Shown here piece by piece: positions 1-13,026 of a DNA stretch of 64,000 nucleotides (positions are counted from its first letter, which is position 1; each line of letters starts with the position of its first letter). The notes below the pieces were generated by a model that saw only the letters and a program-made list of their open reading frames with translations, did not search any database and was not told the origin of the DNA. The translations under genes and the position numbers were made by a program. The DNA lies in assembly GCA_019914995.1 (NCBI GenBank), contig CM034141.1, positions 434,001 through 498,000 of the forward strand, written 5' to 3'. The DNA is from Acanthochlamys bracteata. Lineage: Eukaryota > Streptophyta > Magnoliopsida > Pandanales > Velloziaceae.

Positions 1-1
1 A

Positions 2-813
<812 letters not shown>

Positions 814-1433
814 CTATGCTCCTGCCATAAATTGTCAACATTCGTGCAAACATTAAACCTAATAATCAGAAAAGACATTGCCATAACGAGAACAGCCCTG
901 GGAAAATAACTGCATCATTGTTCTGAGTAAAGGCTTTATATTGCAAAAGTTAGCATTTTTTAATTCTAAGATTCAAATAAATAAAAACGTAGCAAAATCA
1001 ATTTAGACCTCTTTCAAACAAGGTAGCGAACCTAGGATAAGATATATCGAGTTCTACAGATATCAAAACAGACCGCAAGCATTAACTAACCAATCCAAGA
1101 CTCCAAACCATTAAAAGGTTATCCAAAATCGACTGAAAATGCAGAAACCACAGTGACAAAAAGCAGTCCAAATCCATCGGTCGAAAATCAACCACAAAAC
1201 ACCTAAAAGAACTAGTTCGTAACATCGACTGCAAGAGCGTCAAGACAAAAAAATCACCAGAACAGCATTCCAAATTGAAACAACAATCCAAAAATGTAGA
1301 GCAAATCACCAAAACACTTTGGATTCTTTGTCCATCGATGAAGAAGAGAGATTTGTAAAATCTTTTGATGGCTAACCTCTGCAGTGGCTGCAGCCTCCTT
1401 GCTCCTTGGCAGCGTACTGAAACCCCACGCCGA

Positions 1434-1456
1434 ACCCTAGAAGGTCGATATTTATA
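1434..1456 (-). promoter_or_regulatory. RPL3 core promoter: TATA box and telo box
   Basis: On the minus strand TATAAATA lies at 1449-1456, and a telo-box core CTAGGGTT at 1434-1441 sits just downstream, at or near the likely transcription start. Telo boxes next to the start site are typical of plant ribosomal protein genes. The 5'UTR intron donor follows about 60 bp further on. The transcription start itself is inferred. Confidence 0.6.
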
Positions 1457-1717
1457 TCCGACAATATAGAAGCAGAAGCAACGCTGCTTTAATTGATTAA
1501 ATACCCCAGGCCTTTCTTTGGGCTCAGTTTAATTACTGAGTTCGTACCTCGCTTGGGCCTTTCCCATAGCCCATAAGTAGGCCTTTATAGTTAATAATCC
1601 AAAACAAAATTTTTAACAAACGCGTAGTACCTTTGGGCTTTTGGTTAAGGTTTCAAGACAATGAATGAGGGAAGTAGTGCTTATATTCATTCCAGCCGCA
1701 GCTTTCTAGACCAGCAT

Positions 1718-1983
1718 TGAGGGGGTGTTTGGCTTTGCTTTCCCCCAACCCAACTTTTCAATTCTCCATTTCACGTTTTTCAATATATATTTTATAAATA
1801 TATAAAAAATTTATTTAAAAATTTAGAAAGTGTAAAAAAATTCTATGGAGTGAGATCTTTTTATTGCATATTTTTATTATTTTTTTAGAAGTAAAAAAAA
1901 TAAAATTCATTTTTCAAAAAGGACAAAAATACCCTTCATTTCACAAAAGCTCCATTTCATAAGCAATCCCAAACGCCCCCTCA
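1718..1983. mobile_element. Tourist-like MITE, 266 bp
   Basis: The left end reads TGAGGGGGTGTTTGG and the right end CCAAACGCCCCCTCA, a terminal inverted repeat with one mismatch. The interior is AT-rich. The right subterminal AAGCAATCCCAAACG is shared with copies at about 35.8 kb and, more weakly, 39.6 kb. GTTTGG-type ends suggest a PIF/Harbinger (Tourist) MITE, but no clean TTA target duplication is seen. A 21-bp near-perfect direct repeat (1688-1708 and 1990-2010) flanks the element. Confidence 0.7.
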
Positions 1984-2530
1984 GGGATCCATTCCAACCG
2001 CAGCTTTCTAATGATATGTAAAATGTTGCCGAACAAAGGCGGAGCCTAAGTAGTACCAGCTTTGAACAAGTAGGTACTAGCTTCTGTTGTCACTAGGCTG
2101 CATGCGCCTTTGAAGGGATTGAAAACCACGAAAATTCAGAATAGCCAACTGTAACACATTAAGGCACGTGAAAATTCAGACTTCTTACTCCACGTTCAGT
2201 AAGTCATTAAGTTATACAGAACCAGAACAGACATTGAATGCACTCTCCAATATCATCATAATATGCTTCCTAAAGTTGAAATTATGGGGCAGTAATCGAA
2301 GGGATAGTATAATTGCAAAGAACTCTAAGAACATCACAAAAAGACTGTCTACAATCAACAGCATATCTGCAAGCAAGTAATGCCACTTCCTAAAGCTCCT
2401 CATTGCCAACATTGTGCATATATTCGACCATAGGAACATCACAGGGCACTTCTTGCGCATCTGTTGCGATGTCTGCCTGGTATGGGTGAAGCAGCCAAAA
2501 AAGCACTTGCTTTTGTGTCCGGCTGCTAAC

Positions 2531-5500
2531 CTAAGCACCACTCTTGAATTTGGCTTCATATTCTTGGGGCCTCTGCCAAATATCATTATGTTTGGTCAAA
2601 TATTCAAAGCACAAGCAAGATAAGAATTCATGTCACTGCATGTACAACTCAAAAAGCCTCGAAGCATAGACTAGCTGCTACTGTTTGCTACTTCTACAAT
2701 CCACAAGGGTTCCCGCAAAATTTAAAGTAAGCGCAATTTGTTTCCAATCTTTTAAAATTAACATGCAGTTGGTTTACTACATGCAAGCATAGATCAGACA
2801 AATACTTGACTATACATAAGCTACGAACTTTTGTCAACTCCTTAACACTTCGCGAACTGAAATATGAAGGAAATTCTCATAAACCCAACAACCATCACAA
2901 ACATTTTGCAAAACCAATCCCACGCACATATTAACTAATTTATCTTACCCAAATCTTAAATTTTTGGGAGAAGGAATATAATCATAAATTTGTAGTTACT
3001 GATGTAAGATTTTCCTTTCTTGATTGACCTCAATTCAGTGGAGCAGAAAGTTAATTAAGAACATATTCACAAAATCTAGCATCTGAAAGATCTTTTCCCG
3101 TCTTGATTATAGTATCACACATCATAATCAAACAGGATACACACCATAAATAATGCTGCTATTGACCTCCCGGCAAACCATCTGCCACCCATCGCCCTCT
3201 GACAGCTGATAGCTGCTGCAACAGAGTCAAAATGCAAGTACACACAACCATTGCTATACCTGAAATCGTTGAAATTTAAGATGCAATAGTAAAATTATAC
3301 ACAATGAAGAAAGCAACAGTTGAAACAGTATAAAATCTGGTTATGGACTCATCATAAAACAACTTAAAAGTAGATAAACTATTTTCAGTCTCATGAAGAA
3401 TATCCAGGTCTTGGGCCAGTATGAAGTCACATACAATATTTGGCTAGTGCAACAAGACATGTACGCTTAGTATACTATGAAAGAAACTCACTTGTCCACA
3501 TATATATGTTTCAAAGGGCCAAATTTTGAACATTCTTCATGGACATCTTCTTTGATATCCAAATCAAAGTCTGGCTCAGTCTGCAAGGGATTTCAAGGAA
3601 ATAAGCAAATAAACAACACAGAAATACGAAAGGGTATCACACAGAAGTGGAGATAAATATCACTAGATATGCATACCTCAGTGCTTGGGTCAAACATATT
3701 CTTCAATACTAAGCACTCACTAGGTTCACCAGCAGGCTCGCTTACAATAGGAGGGCGTAGTTGAGGAGCAGCTGTAGCTAATCCAGCTTGCCCATTTATA
3801 GGAATACTATATCCTGGCTGTGTTGGAACTGCACCATTAAGTACAGGGACACCAAGTGATTCTGCAATACTGCACCAAATAATTGTGCATAAGTACTACT
3901 ACAACATCAAAAGAAGAGAAAACAGATGAACAAATTATAAATCTGTTCAGAAGAAAACCACCTGGATGCTGTTCCAGTGCGGTCCAACTTCTGCATGAGG
4001 ATAGCTCTAGATCGAGCATTGAGGGACTGCAATGAGCAAAGAACACACATCATTTCATTATCTACTAGTGAAGAGAAAAATAAACCTATAAGAACCCAAT
4101 AGGCATGCTATATTATACGACATAAAACAAATTGGATGGTATGGACATGTTAGATGTTAACTGTGACTTGTATGTTGAAGAGGGTTGTAAAACGGGTTTA
4201 CAAAATCTCATGTATAAAGATCAGTCAAATAAAGACCAGTTTAGGGGCTCACAAACATGGATGAACCCTATGTCTCCGAACATGCAACAAGAGTTTGCTG
4301 GAAAAGTGAACATGTAACTAGGATGTACACAAACAAATGACCTACCAAAGCACCACCATCTTCATCATCGAAGTCAGCAGCATTTGCTCCAGGTTCCTGA
4401 ACCCCAATATGATCTGTGACAGCTGAGACCTGCATGAGAGATAAATGTGATGTCAGAGCAATATAAAAAAAGATGGAACTTATTCAGCAGTTGATACAGA
4501 AAGCCAAGGCAGGCAAGATAGTCAAAGCACAAAAGGCTCTATCTTCAGTAATGGGAATATGACCTTCAGCACTCGACCTGCTATTTCCAACTTCCCGTTC
4601 AATGTTAGTGCTGCTTTTGCTTGTTCTAAAGTTGCGAACTGAATAAATAACAAATTATCAGCAGTCATGATTTCAAATTTAATGATTAAAGACAGGTAAG
4701 GATGTACTTACTTGAATAAACCCATACCCTCTACATTGTCCTGTTTCTAGATCAAGAGGTAACTGCACAAGCTCTACAGTACCAAAAGGTTCAAATATCT
4801 GGGGAAAAAATGCCAACTGTTAACCAACTAAAGGATATTGTAAAGGATATCACAAAATGGGAGAAGACTAGAAGGGAGGAAAGACATCCTCAATACTTTC
4901 ATAGCTTTGCAAAACAGTTAGCTTCAACATCAATCTTTGTTATACCCACCAGGCGAAGCTGTTCTTCTGTCATGCTGAAGTGAAGGTTGCCAACATAGAG
5001 CTTCCTAGCTGCTGTTCCAGTAACACCTGCTGCTCCAGTGGCAGTTGATTGAGCAAGATTCTTTTCTGCTTCGGAAGGCTTTACCATTACTGGCTGACCA
5101 AGAAGCATCCCGCCAGACATTGCAATCGCCATTGGCACTGATGCAGCATCATAAAATTCGATATAACTGCACAAAAAGCTAACATAAGCATGTACCTAAC
5201 TAGATACAAGAAAGCTCAAAAGGCATTTCATTGTTTTGAAACAAAACTCAGTATCATAAACACAAGAACGACTAAGAAGAGAAATGAAACAATAGCACCA
5301 CTGCAATAGGATCTAAAGAAGGAAGAAAATGTGGGCTGTTTCTTCAATTTTCCAAAAAGGAAAATCTAGAGTACCAGACAATCAGATGCTAAATATTTAG
5401 CCAATTAGAAAACTATACAAAGTTCAATAAACTTGAAAAAAAGTTGTGTAAAGTACCAAATATAAAACAGCAAATATTAAGAACCAATAAAACCATATAA

Positions 5501-7270
5501 TTAGTGAAGCTGACTAGAAATAAGTCACACACCCAACTCCTTTTGACCGCCTTGAGTTTCGATCCATGATCAGACGCACATCCCTCACCTGCGAGCTAAA
5601 AGCAAATGTTAACATGTCTCCTTGCAAGTAGAAGCTGTCACGGAACAAGTAATAACATATATGCTTATGGACATAATCCACCCTGGTAGGAATTATATAA
5701 TCACCAATGAACTATCTGTTCCATCATAACTCACCAAATTAAAATCATGTTGAGCCACAAAAAACTCATAATATTACGCTTCACTGAAGGCAGGGAGCAA
5801 ATACTGCAATAAGAAGCAAATGTTTCTCAATGATGGGCATCAATATTTACTTTGAATGGTGAATTATGAATGAGTACCAAATCCTTTAATAGTGCTACAC
5901 ACCAGAGCTATGTTGAGGAGCCATATGGAGGGATATACATGGATGGCAGAAATTTGTAAAAAGTACAATACCTTTGTCAGCGTATATTATGCAAATGTGA
6001 GAACACGTAATATCTGATGGGTGTAACCTATTTCAAATATGCAGTAAAACCTAAAAAATTGCAAATAACCATCAATCTTCTGCTACCTACAGCAATCCAT
6101 ATTAAGACATGTATATTGTGTTTTTCTGACCTTTCCTGCTGTTGAGAAGAACTCATACACATCTCTCTCACTCGCCTTCAAGGGCATCTGCATCCCATCG
6201 GAAAGAGAAGATAGTAATGAATCAGAACACTAAATACAGTGCTAATTCAGAAACTAAATAGTAAAGCACCATATTACAAACCTGGTAGGCAAAAACTGTC
6301 CTCTGATCTCTTTCTGGATCAGCTACAGGCTCCATTGTTTCTTTCTTATCTTTGAAACGCCTGGTCAAGATCACCAGTTAAAAGTCAGAACAACAAAAGT
6401 AAACTTTCTTTTAAGAAATTCAATGTAGGGTATTTTGCTCCAAATATGCTTAAACATGTTCGAAAATAAAATATACTATGAAGGACATGCACGAGAGTAC
6501 CTTAAGCCTATATATTTTGTACAGTAGAATTGTAATGTTCAATACTATAAGCAAAACAACAAAAAGTGTAATTAGCATATTCAAAGTTAAAACTACAATT
6601 AAACCCATATGACCACCAAATTCCAAATACACCAAGCTAATACAAACAGCTGATGTTTTCATAGAAAAAACAGCAACGAGAAACTAAACACTTGATGTTT
6701 ATCAACTATGAAATAAGAACTTCATGCATTCCTAATAGAAAAAAATAAGCAGCAGACTAAACATTCCATGCTTATGAACTACTTCGAAATCAACTTTCAT
6801 CCAGATTTCAAACTAAACAAAACAAAAGCATACTTTCGAGAATTTCAGATTTGTTATTACCTGTTCTCCCTCTCCAAAATCTCCCTCTCGAGCTCTCTTT
6901 CCCTTTCTCTCCTCTCTCTACTCCTCGCTCTCTCCAACTCTCTCTCCGCTTCCCACTCTCTCCTCGACCTACTACTACTCCTTCTCTCTCTCTCCTTCTC
7001 CCGTTCTCTATCTCTTTCTCTCTCCTTCTCCCGATTGCGCTCTCGATCTTTCTCACGGCTACTACGGTGGTGCTCACGCTCTCGATCTCTATTACGGTCT
7101 CGATCTCTGTCCCGTTCTCGTTCACTCTCCTTCTTCTTCTCACGATCACGATCCCTGTCTCGATCTTTATCTCGGTCACGATCTCCGTCGGAGCTCCGAC
7201 GATCTTTGTTGTCCTTCGATTCCTCCACAGCTTTCTCGAGATAGTCGTACTCGTCGAAGTCCGTCGCCAT
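2531..7270 (-). CDS. RBM39/CC1-like splicing factor with three RRMs
   Basis: Plant orthologue of the U2AF65-related splicing factor RBM39 (CAPER-alpha, CC1-like), nuclear, acting in pre-mRNA splicing. The 522-residue model has 13 exons: 6861-7270, 6282-6360, 6131-6187, 5533-5588, 4950-5166, 4712-4798, 4564-4638, 4346-4429, 3962-4026, 3677-3869, 3492-3580, 3145-3259 and 2531-2572. Residues 1-137 are an Arg-Glu/Arg-Asp/Ser-rich tail. RRM1 (about 155-235) has RTVFAYQ and KGVGYIEFY. RRM2 (about 255-335) has RKLYVGNLHF and GYGFIQF. A linker with ARSRAILMQKLDRTG leads to a C-terminal UHM-type RRM containing GRWFAGR. The last exon is only 42 nt and encodes RPQEYEAKFKSGA. It was found by frame continuity and the family's usual QPxEYEAKFK ending. 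Exon phases agree throughout. A telo box lies just upstream of the start. Confidence 0.93.
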
Positions 7271-7343
7271 TGATGGTACCTCCTCGGAAACTTTGAGTTC
7301 GAATTCAGGGAGCGAGTAGCTCTACAATTGACTGGATTAGAAG

Positions 7344-7352
7344 AAACCCTAA
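7344..7352 (+). promoter_or_regulatory. telo box AAACCCTAA upstream of the RBM39-like gene
   Basis: AAACCCTAA lies about 75 bp upstream of the ATG at 7270 of the minus-strand splicing factor gene. The motif is common near transcription starts of plant genes expressed in dividing cells. Here it lies in the likely leader or proximal promoter. Confidence 0.45.
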
Positions 7353-7399
7353 CTCTGTAATTTCGGGGGCGAAACGGAAGAAAACTTATAGCGCCGTAG

Positions 7400-8640
7400 G
7401 TTGAAGGGTTTATATATTATTACTTCTCTGTTTGAGATTTTGTGGTAATCATTGCGTTATTTATATAATTTCACAATTTACTCACCCTTTTTAAGTTACC
7501 AGAAAAGATTGTGGTGAAATTTAGACCTTACCTAAAACTTGATTCAAAGACTGCTTGGTATTATTATTCTTATTGTATTTTTAATTTTTAATTTTTCAAT
7601 AAGTTTTATATTAATTTATTTTTAAAATAATTTTTATAATTAAAATTATTCGTCTATATAATTTTAAGTACAAAAATAACAAATTTATTTTTTTAGATGT
7701 CAATTTAATTGACTCTACTCCTCGAAGTATGAAGGTAAGAGTAAATTCAAACTTTTTTTCAAAAAAATACTTTATTTACTTCTTATTTTACTCTTTTAAT
7801 CAAACAAAATTAATTCTTTTACTATTCATCATTCTTATTAAAATATTCACAAAAGATGAGAATAAATGATACTTTCTCTCTTCATTGCTTTTACTTATTA
7901 ATTTTAAATTTGTTTCTTTCGTATGCAAACAAACCCTTAAAAGAGACTACATAATTTAGCAAAAAATAAACTACAAATTAGTAGAAGGTAGTACAACTGA
8001 ATGACCGAGTGAGATGCAAAAAACTTATGGATAATACCTTACACAAACACAGATCACAAACAACAACGTTTGGAACACCGTTCAAAAAACTGGGCAACAA
8101 CAAGGATGTAAGATTAGCTTTTATGCTATAATAACTCCATAAACCAACACAATAACAAGAATTTCAGAAGCTCCAGTGAAAATAAGCATAGAAGAGGAAG
8201 GCATAAACTGAAGAGTAAAAAAGTTATAGCTAAAGCAGCAAGAAGTAATACATGGAGCTGATTATATGCTCAAGCAACAACACGCTACACTCCTTACACA
8301 ACACTGTACTCCATGCTTTCGGCAAACTGATTAGACTGCATCAGGTTGACCAATACTCTAAATAACCAAGCTCGTCGACCAGAGTGGTCATAGAAACAAG
8401 ATTGTAGTTGCATATCGGGTTTTCATCCGTGAAACTTCAATCACGTATAAACTTGTTCACAAGCTTGCACAAACCTTGGGGAGATCAAAGGCGATCCAAC
8501 GCGTGCAAGACCATAGAGCTATAATCATCTGTTGCAAATCAAAGAATAAAGAATTGGAATTGCTGATCAATTTCACAATCACGAAACAGGAGGAAAACAA
8601 AAGGAGAGACCTAGCTGTATCCGGAACGGCTTTCATTCTA
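7400..8640. other. intergenic DNA and probable 3'UTR of the LIKE COV gene
   Basis: 7400-7960 is AT-rich, probably decayed MITE sequence, with no open frame of merit. 8000-8648 is of more balanced composition and lies directly downstream of the stop of the minus-strand LIKE COV gene, so it is probably its 3'UTR, possibly with an intron. I see no separate gene. Confidence 0.4.
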
Positions 8641-8648
8641 GACAACCA

Positions 8649-11600
8649 TCAGGTATGTTGTGTAATCCTGTTCAAGCGCACACTCTGGCTCTTATGAGGC
8701 AACATTTCAAGGGGTGCAATTGTTTGAGGCATCGTCATTCCCCCAGAAACAATGATTTCTGTCATGAAAGCAATGAGACCATTATCCTCACATAGGTAAA
8801 CATCATTAACTATAAAATTTCTGATTCCCATAAGACAAGCTCAGAGGGAACATCATGCTCCCAATCTGATAATAACGTACTGTACATATAAAGAATTAAA
8901 CATAACTTAAACTGATCCATGACATTCACACAAGATAGTTTGAAATACTTTACAAGCAAGATACTAGAACAATTCCTTCGCAGCTAGCTAACAAACAGAA
9001 GACCTTGTACTAGTCCCAGCAATACTTACTATATTTAAACAGAAGTAGCTGTAAGCAACGATTCAGTAGCCAAGAGTTCATTGTAGAGAAGGGTTAAAAG
9101 AAACAGACCTATGCCCTCACGAATGGAGAGATTAGGTCGAATAATGTCTTCTGAATTGACCAAAAAAATGTCGCCAATATACAGATGGTTTGTTGGGACA
9201 AACACACTGCATAACTCCTCATCACCTTTATCAGTCTACAAAAGAAACCATGTAGAGTTAGATAAGCAAGTGCCTAGACTAACTCTAAACAAGGAAATGC
9301 ACTTAGAAAAATCCTTAAAGGTTTCTAACTAGAGCAGATAATCAACAAAAACTATAATCAAAGTAATAAGATTTAGTCTCGATTATCTTGTTTCTGAAAA
9401 ATCCCTGTTGAAAAACAGACCTGAATCTATGGGCATGTTTGGATGCTACAGGAAAGTTTGGATGCTTAAAGGGGAATTTAATGTGCCTAAGGTCGCAAAG
9501 ATGCTTAGGGGCGGAAACATTATTTAACATTGTTTCTGCCAAATATGAATCACATATGCATACTCCCGAGGGAAGAAAGGGATAAGAAATCGATCAACCC
9601 TACAAGTAGGGTTCCTACTGACACATAAGCACATCCCACATTCCAGAAGTTCTAGCTAAATTTGTAAAGCGCAGAACCGACTACAAGTGTTTTGAGTAAT
9701 TACCTGCAGGACCACAGATGATGTTATGAAGCCAAATGCATATTCCCCGACACGTGGATGACGAATGATTGCAACTTCTTTAAACGCAGTAGTGTTTTGA
9801 TCTGTGTATACAAAGATCTTTAATAGACATCTAGATAAATTCCCGCATTACCATGTCCAGTTATTACCCAAGACATAAGTTTTAGAACCAAAAGAGGTGT
9901 GGGAGCACAAGCAAATAAGAGATCAGTGTGAAGGAACGCAATCATATGTAAATTTATGCAGTAGTCAGGATGCGGCAGTTCTGCTTGCAACACAACAGTT
10001 TGTTCCGTTAATAGACTGTTGTTACAGCCTCAAGAACTTCTCATAATCTATCCTACTCTTTGATACATACTTAACTTTTATTTGGTTCGTCAAACTACAA
10101 AACCATGCCTAGAAATGCAGGTGTTTACTGACACGGTGTCCAAAATAGACAAGAATATCATTGTGCACAATTGAAAGAATAAATTAATGGTATCAAAACA
10201 ATATAAAATGATTATACCTGGAGAAATAGCCGTGCTTATTTGCTTAGATGCTGAGTATATGTGTCTTACAAAAGGCATTCTCTTTATGAACCATTCTCCA
10301 AGCCAGAACACTGTAGCACCCAGCCATGAGGAAACAAATATACCAACAAGAAACACAAACACTAGAGATGTCAAGAAGCCAAGACCTGCAAGTTCGAAAA
10401 ACAGTATAACAAATTAGTTTTCATAAGAATTGCTAAAGAGGATAACAAGGGTAATGGAACCTAGAAGTACGACATTATCACATAAGCAAGCTCCTCTTTG
10501 CGAGGCTAATATGCATATCGTAACGTGAAGTTAGTAGGGTGTGTCTCCCTGGTCCTTATAAAAGATCATATGAATTATATTTATACTTTTATAATTGCCT
10601 AAACCACAGAAGATATGAAACCACCTAACTGATAAACTTTAAGATTAATAGATAAATCCAAAAGCAACTTTGTATCCATAACCACATTAGAACAAAACCA
10701 GAGAACCTCCGCTGACTGCAGCAAATAAGCAACTACTTATCCAGAATAGTGAGTCTCACTGTTGAAACAATCATAGCCAACCTCAACTATCATTATACTT
10801 TAGAAGACTACATGGCACAGTAACTCACCAAATATGTCAATGCCAAGCTTGGCATACAATGGGCTGAAAAAGCCATCTACAAACTGAATAAACCACCATG
10901 TCACAAAGAATGTGACAGCAACAGGAAACAGGACCACACTGCAGATACAAAGAAAGATGTTACGCATACAAGAACCTGGTGTAAAACAAATACTTGAAAG
11001 AGACAGAACCATACCATCCTGTCATAAACTTTTTGGACACCCAACTTTGTAGAACAGCACAGCATGCCTGCATAAAAAACACAAGGAGACCCATCAGGTG
11101 CTAGCTTACCAGAAGGTTAACGATTATTGAATGAAACAAGTTCAAAAGCCAGCTAAATTCACTATATATAGAGATTGTCATTAGACACACATTTATTGGA
11201 ATTTCTAAAGATTAGTATAAGCATATAACTTTAACCCCCACTCAGCTGCCCAATTAGAAGCAATTAGAGTTGTAAGGAAGATTCATCCTGCACTCTTCAT
11301 ACAGCTACTTCTACAAAATTATCTATGGCAAAAGCGTTAAATTCTAGCAGACAACTACTTTAACTCAACAAACATCAAATTTTAAATAGCCAAACCAGGT
11401 AAAAACCTAACATGAGTACCAATGGATATATGTGCGCTTTAGTTGGCTTTGGGTTTGAATCTCAGTTCAGATTAATCAATTACCAGAGCAAAAGCAGTTT
11501 GAGGAATGAGTATGAACCAAATTAAGTTGTCAAGTATAGTCTTGTGCTTTAGTTGACTTTGGGCTTGATCATAGTTCAGATTAATCATTAACCAGAGCAC

Positions 11601-12333
11601 AAGCAGTTTCACGAATGAGTATGAACCAAATTAAATTGTCAAGTTTAGTGAAGAATTTAACATTGCCAGCAATGTAGCACACTAGGAATCTTCAACTTTT
11701 GACGAAACTAGTAAGCATAACTCAGTTTCCACTACTGATGTTAAAATTTTACACATTCTTCTCCAATATTTCTTATCGACTGTATTTTAGGCTCGCAACA
11801 AATCAACAACGAAGTGAATGCCTAACTGTGATACTCACCTAATATGCTATAAGCTAAGATTCCCTAACCAATAAATAATAATAACAATAAAATAAAAATT
11901 CCCTGACAACTTAAGAAAATCAACTAAATCTTATAGTAAAAATCTTAGTTTATTTCCACTAAAAACTTATCTAATTATCTATTTATCAGTCGCCTTTACC
12001 CCAATGCAAAATTTATCAACCCAAAACTCCTAGAGGTGTTAAGCTAACTACTAATCTAACTTGAAATTGAATCAAACCACTGAAAAATCTTAAAAATTAA
12101 GGTAAAAAATTGTGGCAGTCACTAATTGTGATAAAACAGGAACTAACTAGCGAGAGATCCGAGAGGGAAAGTGAAGAAATCAAACGGGCAGTTTTGCGAA
12201 CCTTACGGGTAGACGAAGACGGTGAGTTCGATGAGAGCGGCGTCGTAGGCTTCGCGGGTTCCTCAGGATCTGCGCCCTCTACTACCGCCTGGCTTAGGGG
12301 CACCGAAACTGAACCTTCCTTCTCATCCGCCAT
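8649..12333 (-). CDS. LCV: LIKE COV membrane protein (DUF502 family)
   Basis: Integral membrane protein related to Arabidopsis CONTINUOUS VASCULAR RING 1 and LIKE COV 1/2. COV1 affects vascular patterning, and family members are reported at the trans-Golgi/endomembrane system. The 265-residue model has seven exons: 12202-12333, 11015-11067, 10829-10938, 10218-10385, 9704-9801, 9109-9235 and 8649-8758. The N-terminus is acidic and Ser/Pro-rich (MADEKEGSVSVPLSQA). Two hydrophobic segments follow, around VVLFPVAVTFFVTWWFIQFV and VFVFLVGIFVSSWLGATVFW. Then come the family-diagnostic RMPFVRHIYSASKQISTAI and VPTNHLYIGDIFLV. The C-terminus ends SVRLNRITQHT. The ATG at 12333 is the only good start, since the codon upstream of it is TTG. 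Intron 1 (1.1 kb) contains a 110-bp tandem duplication. Which LCV paralogue it is was not resolved. Confidence 0.93.
11431..11650. repeat. 110-bp tandem duplication in LIKE COV intron 1
   Basis: 11431-11540 and 11541-11650 are head-to-tail copies. Both contain CTTTAGTTG, AGTTCAGATTAATCA, CCAGAGCA and AATGAGTATGAACCAAATTA in the same order, with scattered mismatches. It is intronic, with no coding potential. Confidence 0.85.
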
Positions 12334-12487
12334 CAATTTCTCTCTCTATCGATTCTGAAATCTCCTCTCCTGCTCTCTCTCTAGAATCGAACGATCTTAA
12401 CTTATTCTATATCGAATTTCTTCAGCGGGAGCAGATCTCCCGGGGGACGTTGAAGAGTTATCGTCTCTGAGAAAATTTGGCGAATAG

Positions 12488-12513
12488 AGAAGAAGAAGAA
12501 GAAGAAGAAGAAG
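12488..12513. repeat. (GAA)n microsatellite in the LIKE COV leader/promoter
   Basis: An uninterrupted run of about eight GAA/AGA units lies 155-180 bp upstream of the LIKE COV ATG. On the gene's strand it reads as a (TTC)n pyrimidine tract, common in plant 5' leaders. 12520-13020 beyond it is AT-rich and gene-free. Confidence 0.75.
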
Positions 12514-13026
12514 AGCAGCAACAGTTGGTACCAGAAAGTAGTGTTGTTCTATTCAAAACTAATTAATTAAAATTTTTAATTAATTTGTTGTCATAAACTG
12601 ATTTGTAGTGTTTAAATTTATTTACTTTTGTAGTTCGTTCACTTTGTTGTTGTCATAATCGTGTTATTATTTTGTTAGATTTGAATTTTGTTAATAATTA
12701 TTTATTGGGCTGAGATGGGCTTGCATAGTATTGTGGACTTGGGCTTCAGAAGTGGTCCTTTATATATTATACAAGCGAAGTTTGCTAAACCCGCGTCTCA
12801 TTATAATTATGCATAACCGTTTCTTATATTTTATTATAGACCAAAACTTAAACGAAGATATAAATATAAAGTTTGTAAGAAGAACATAAATCTCCTTCTT
12901 CTTCCTAAACAAAAAAGATGTATTGAATGATTTCTTAATGCAACAACAAGGAAACTTCATCTCTTTCATCTACAAATAATTATTGTTGATATTATTATAA
13001 ACACAATCGAAATTAAAGCTCAAATC

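Noticed and set aside
2212..2586. 124-codon minus-strand frame beginning MIFGRGPK
   Set aside because: It overlaps the 42-nt last exon of the splicing factor in another frame; the rest lies in its 3'UTR.
6768..7273. Long plus-strand open frames rich in Leu and Ser
   Set aside because: They are the antisense of the RE/RD-rich exon 1 of the RBM39-like gene; low complexity keeps all frames open.
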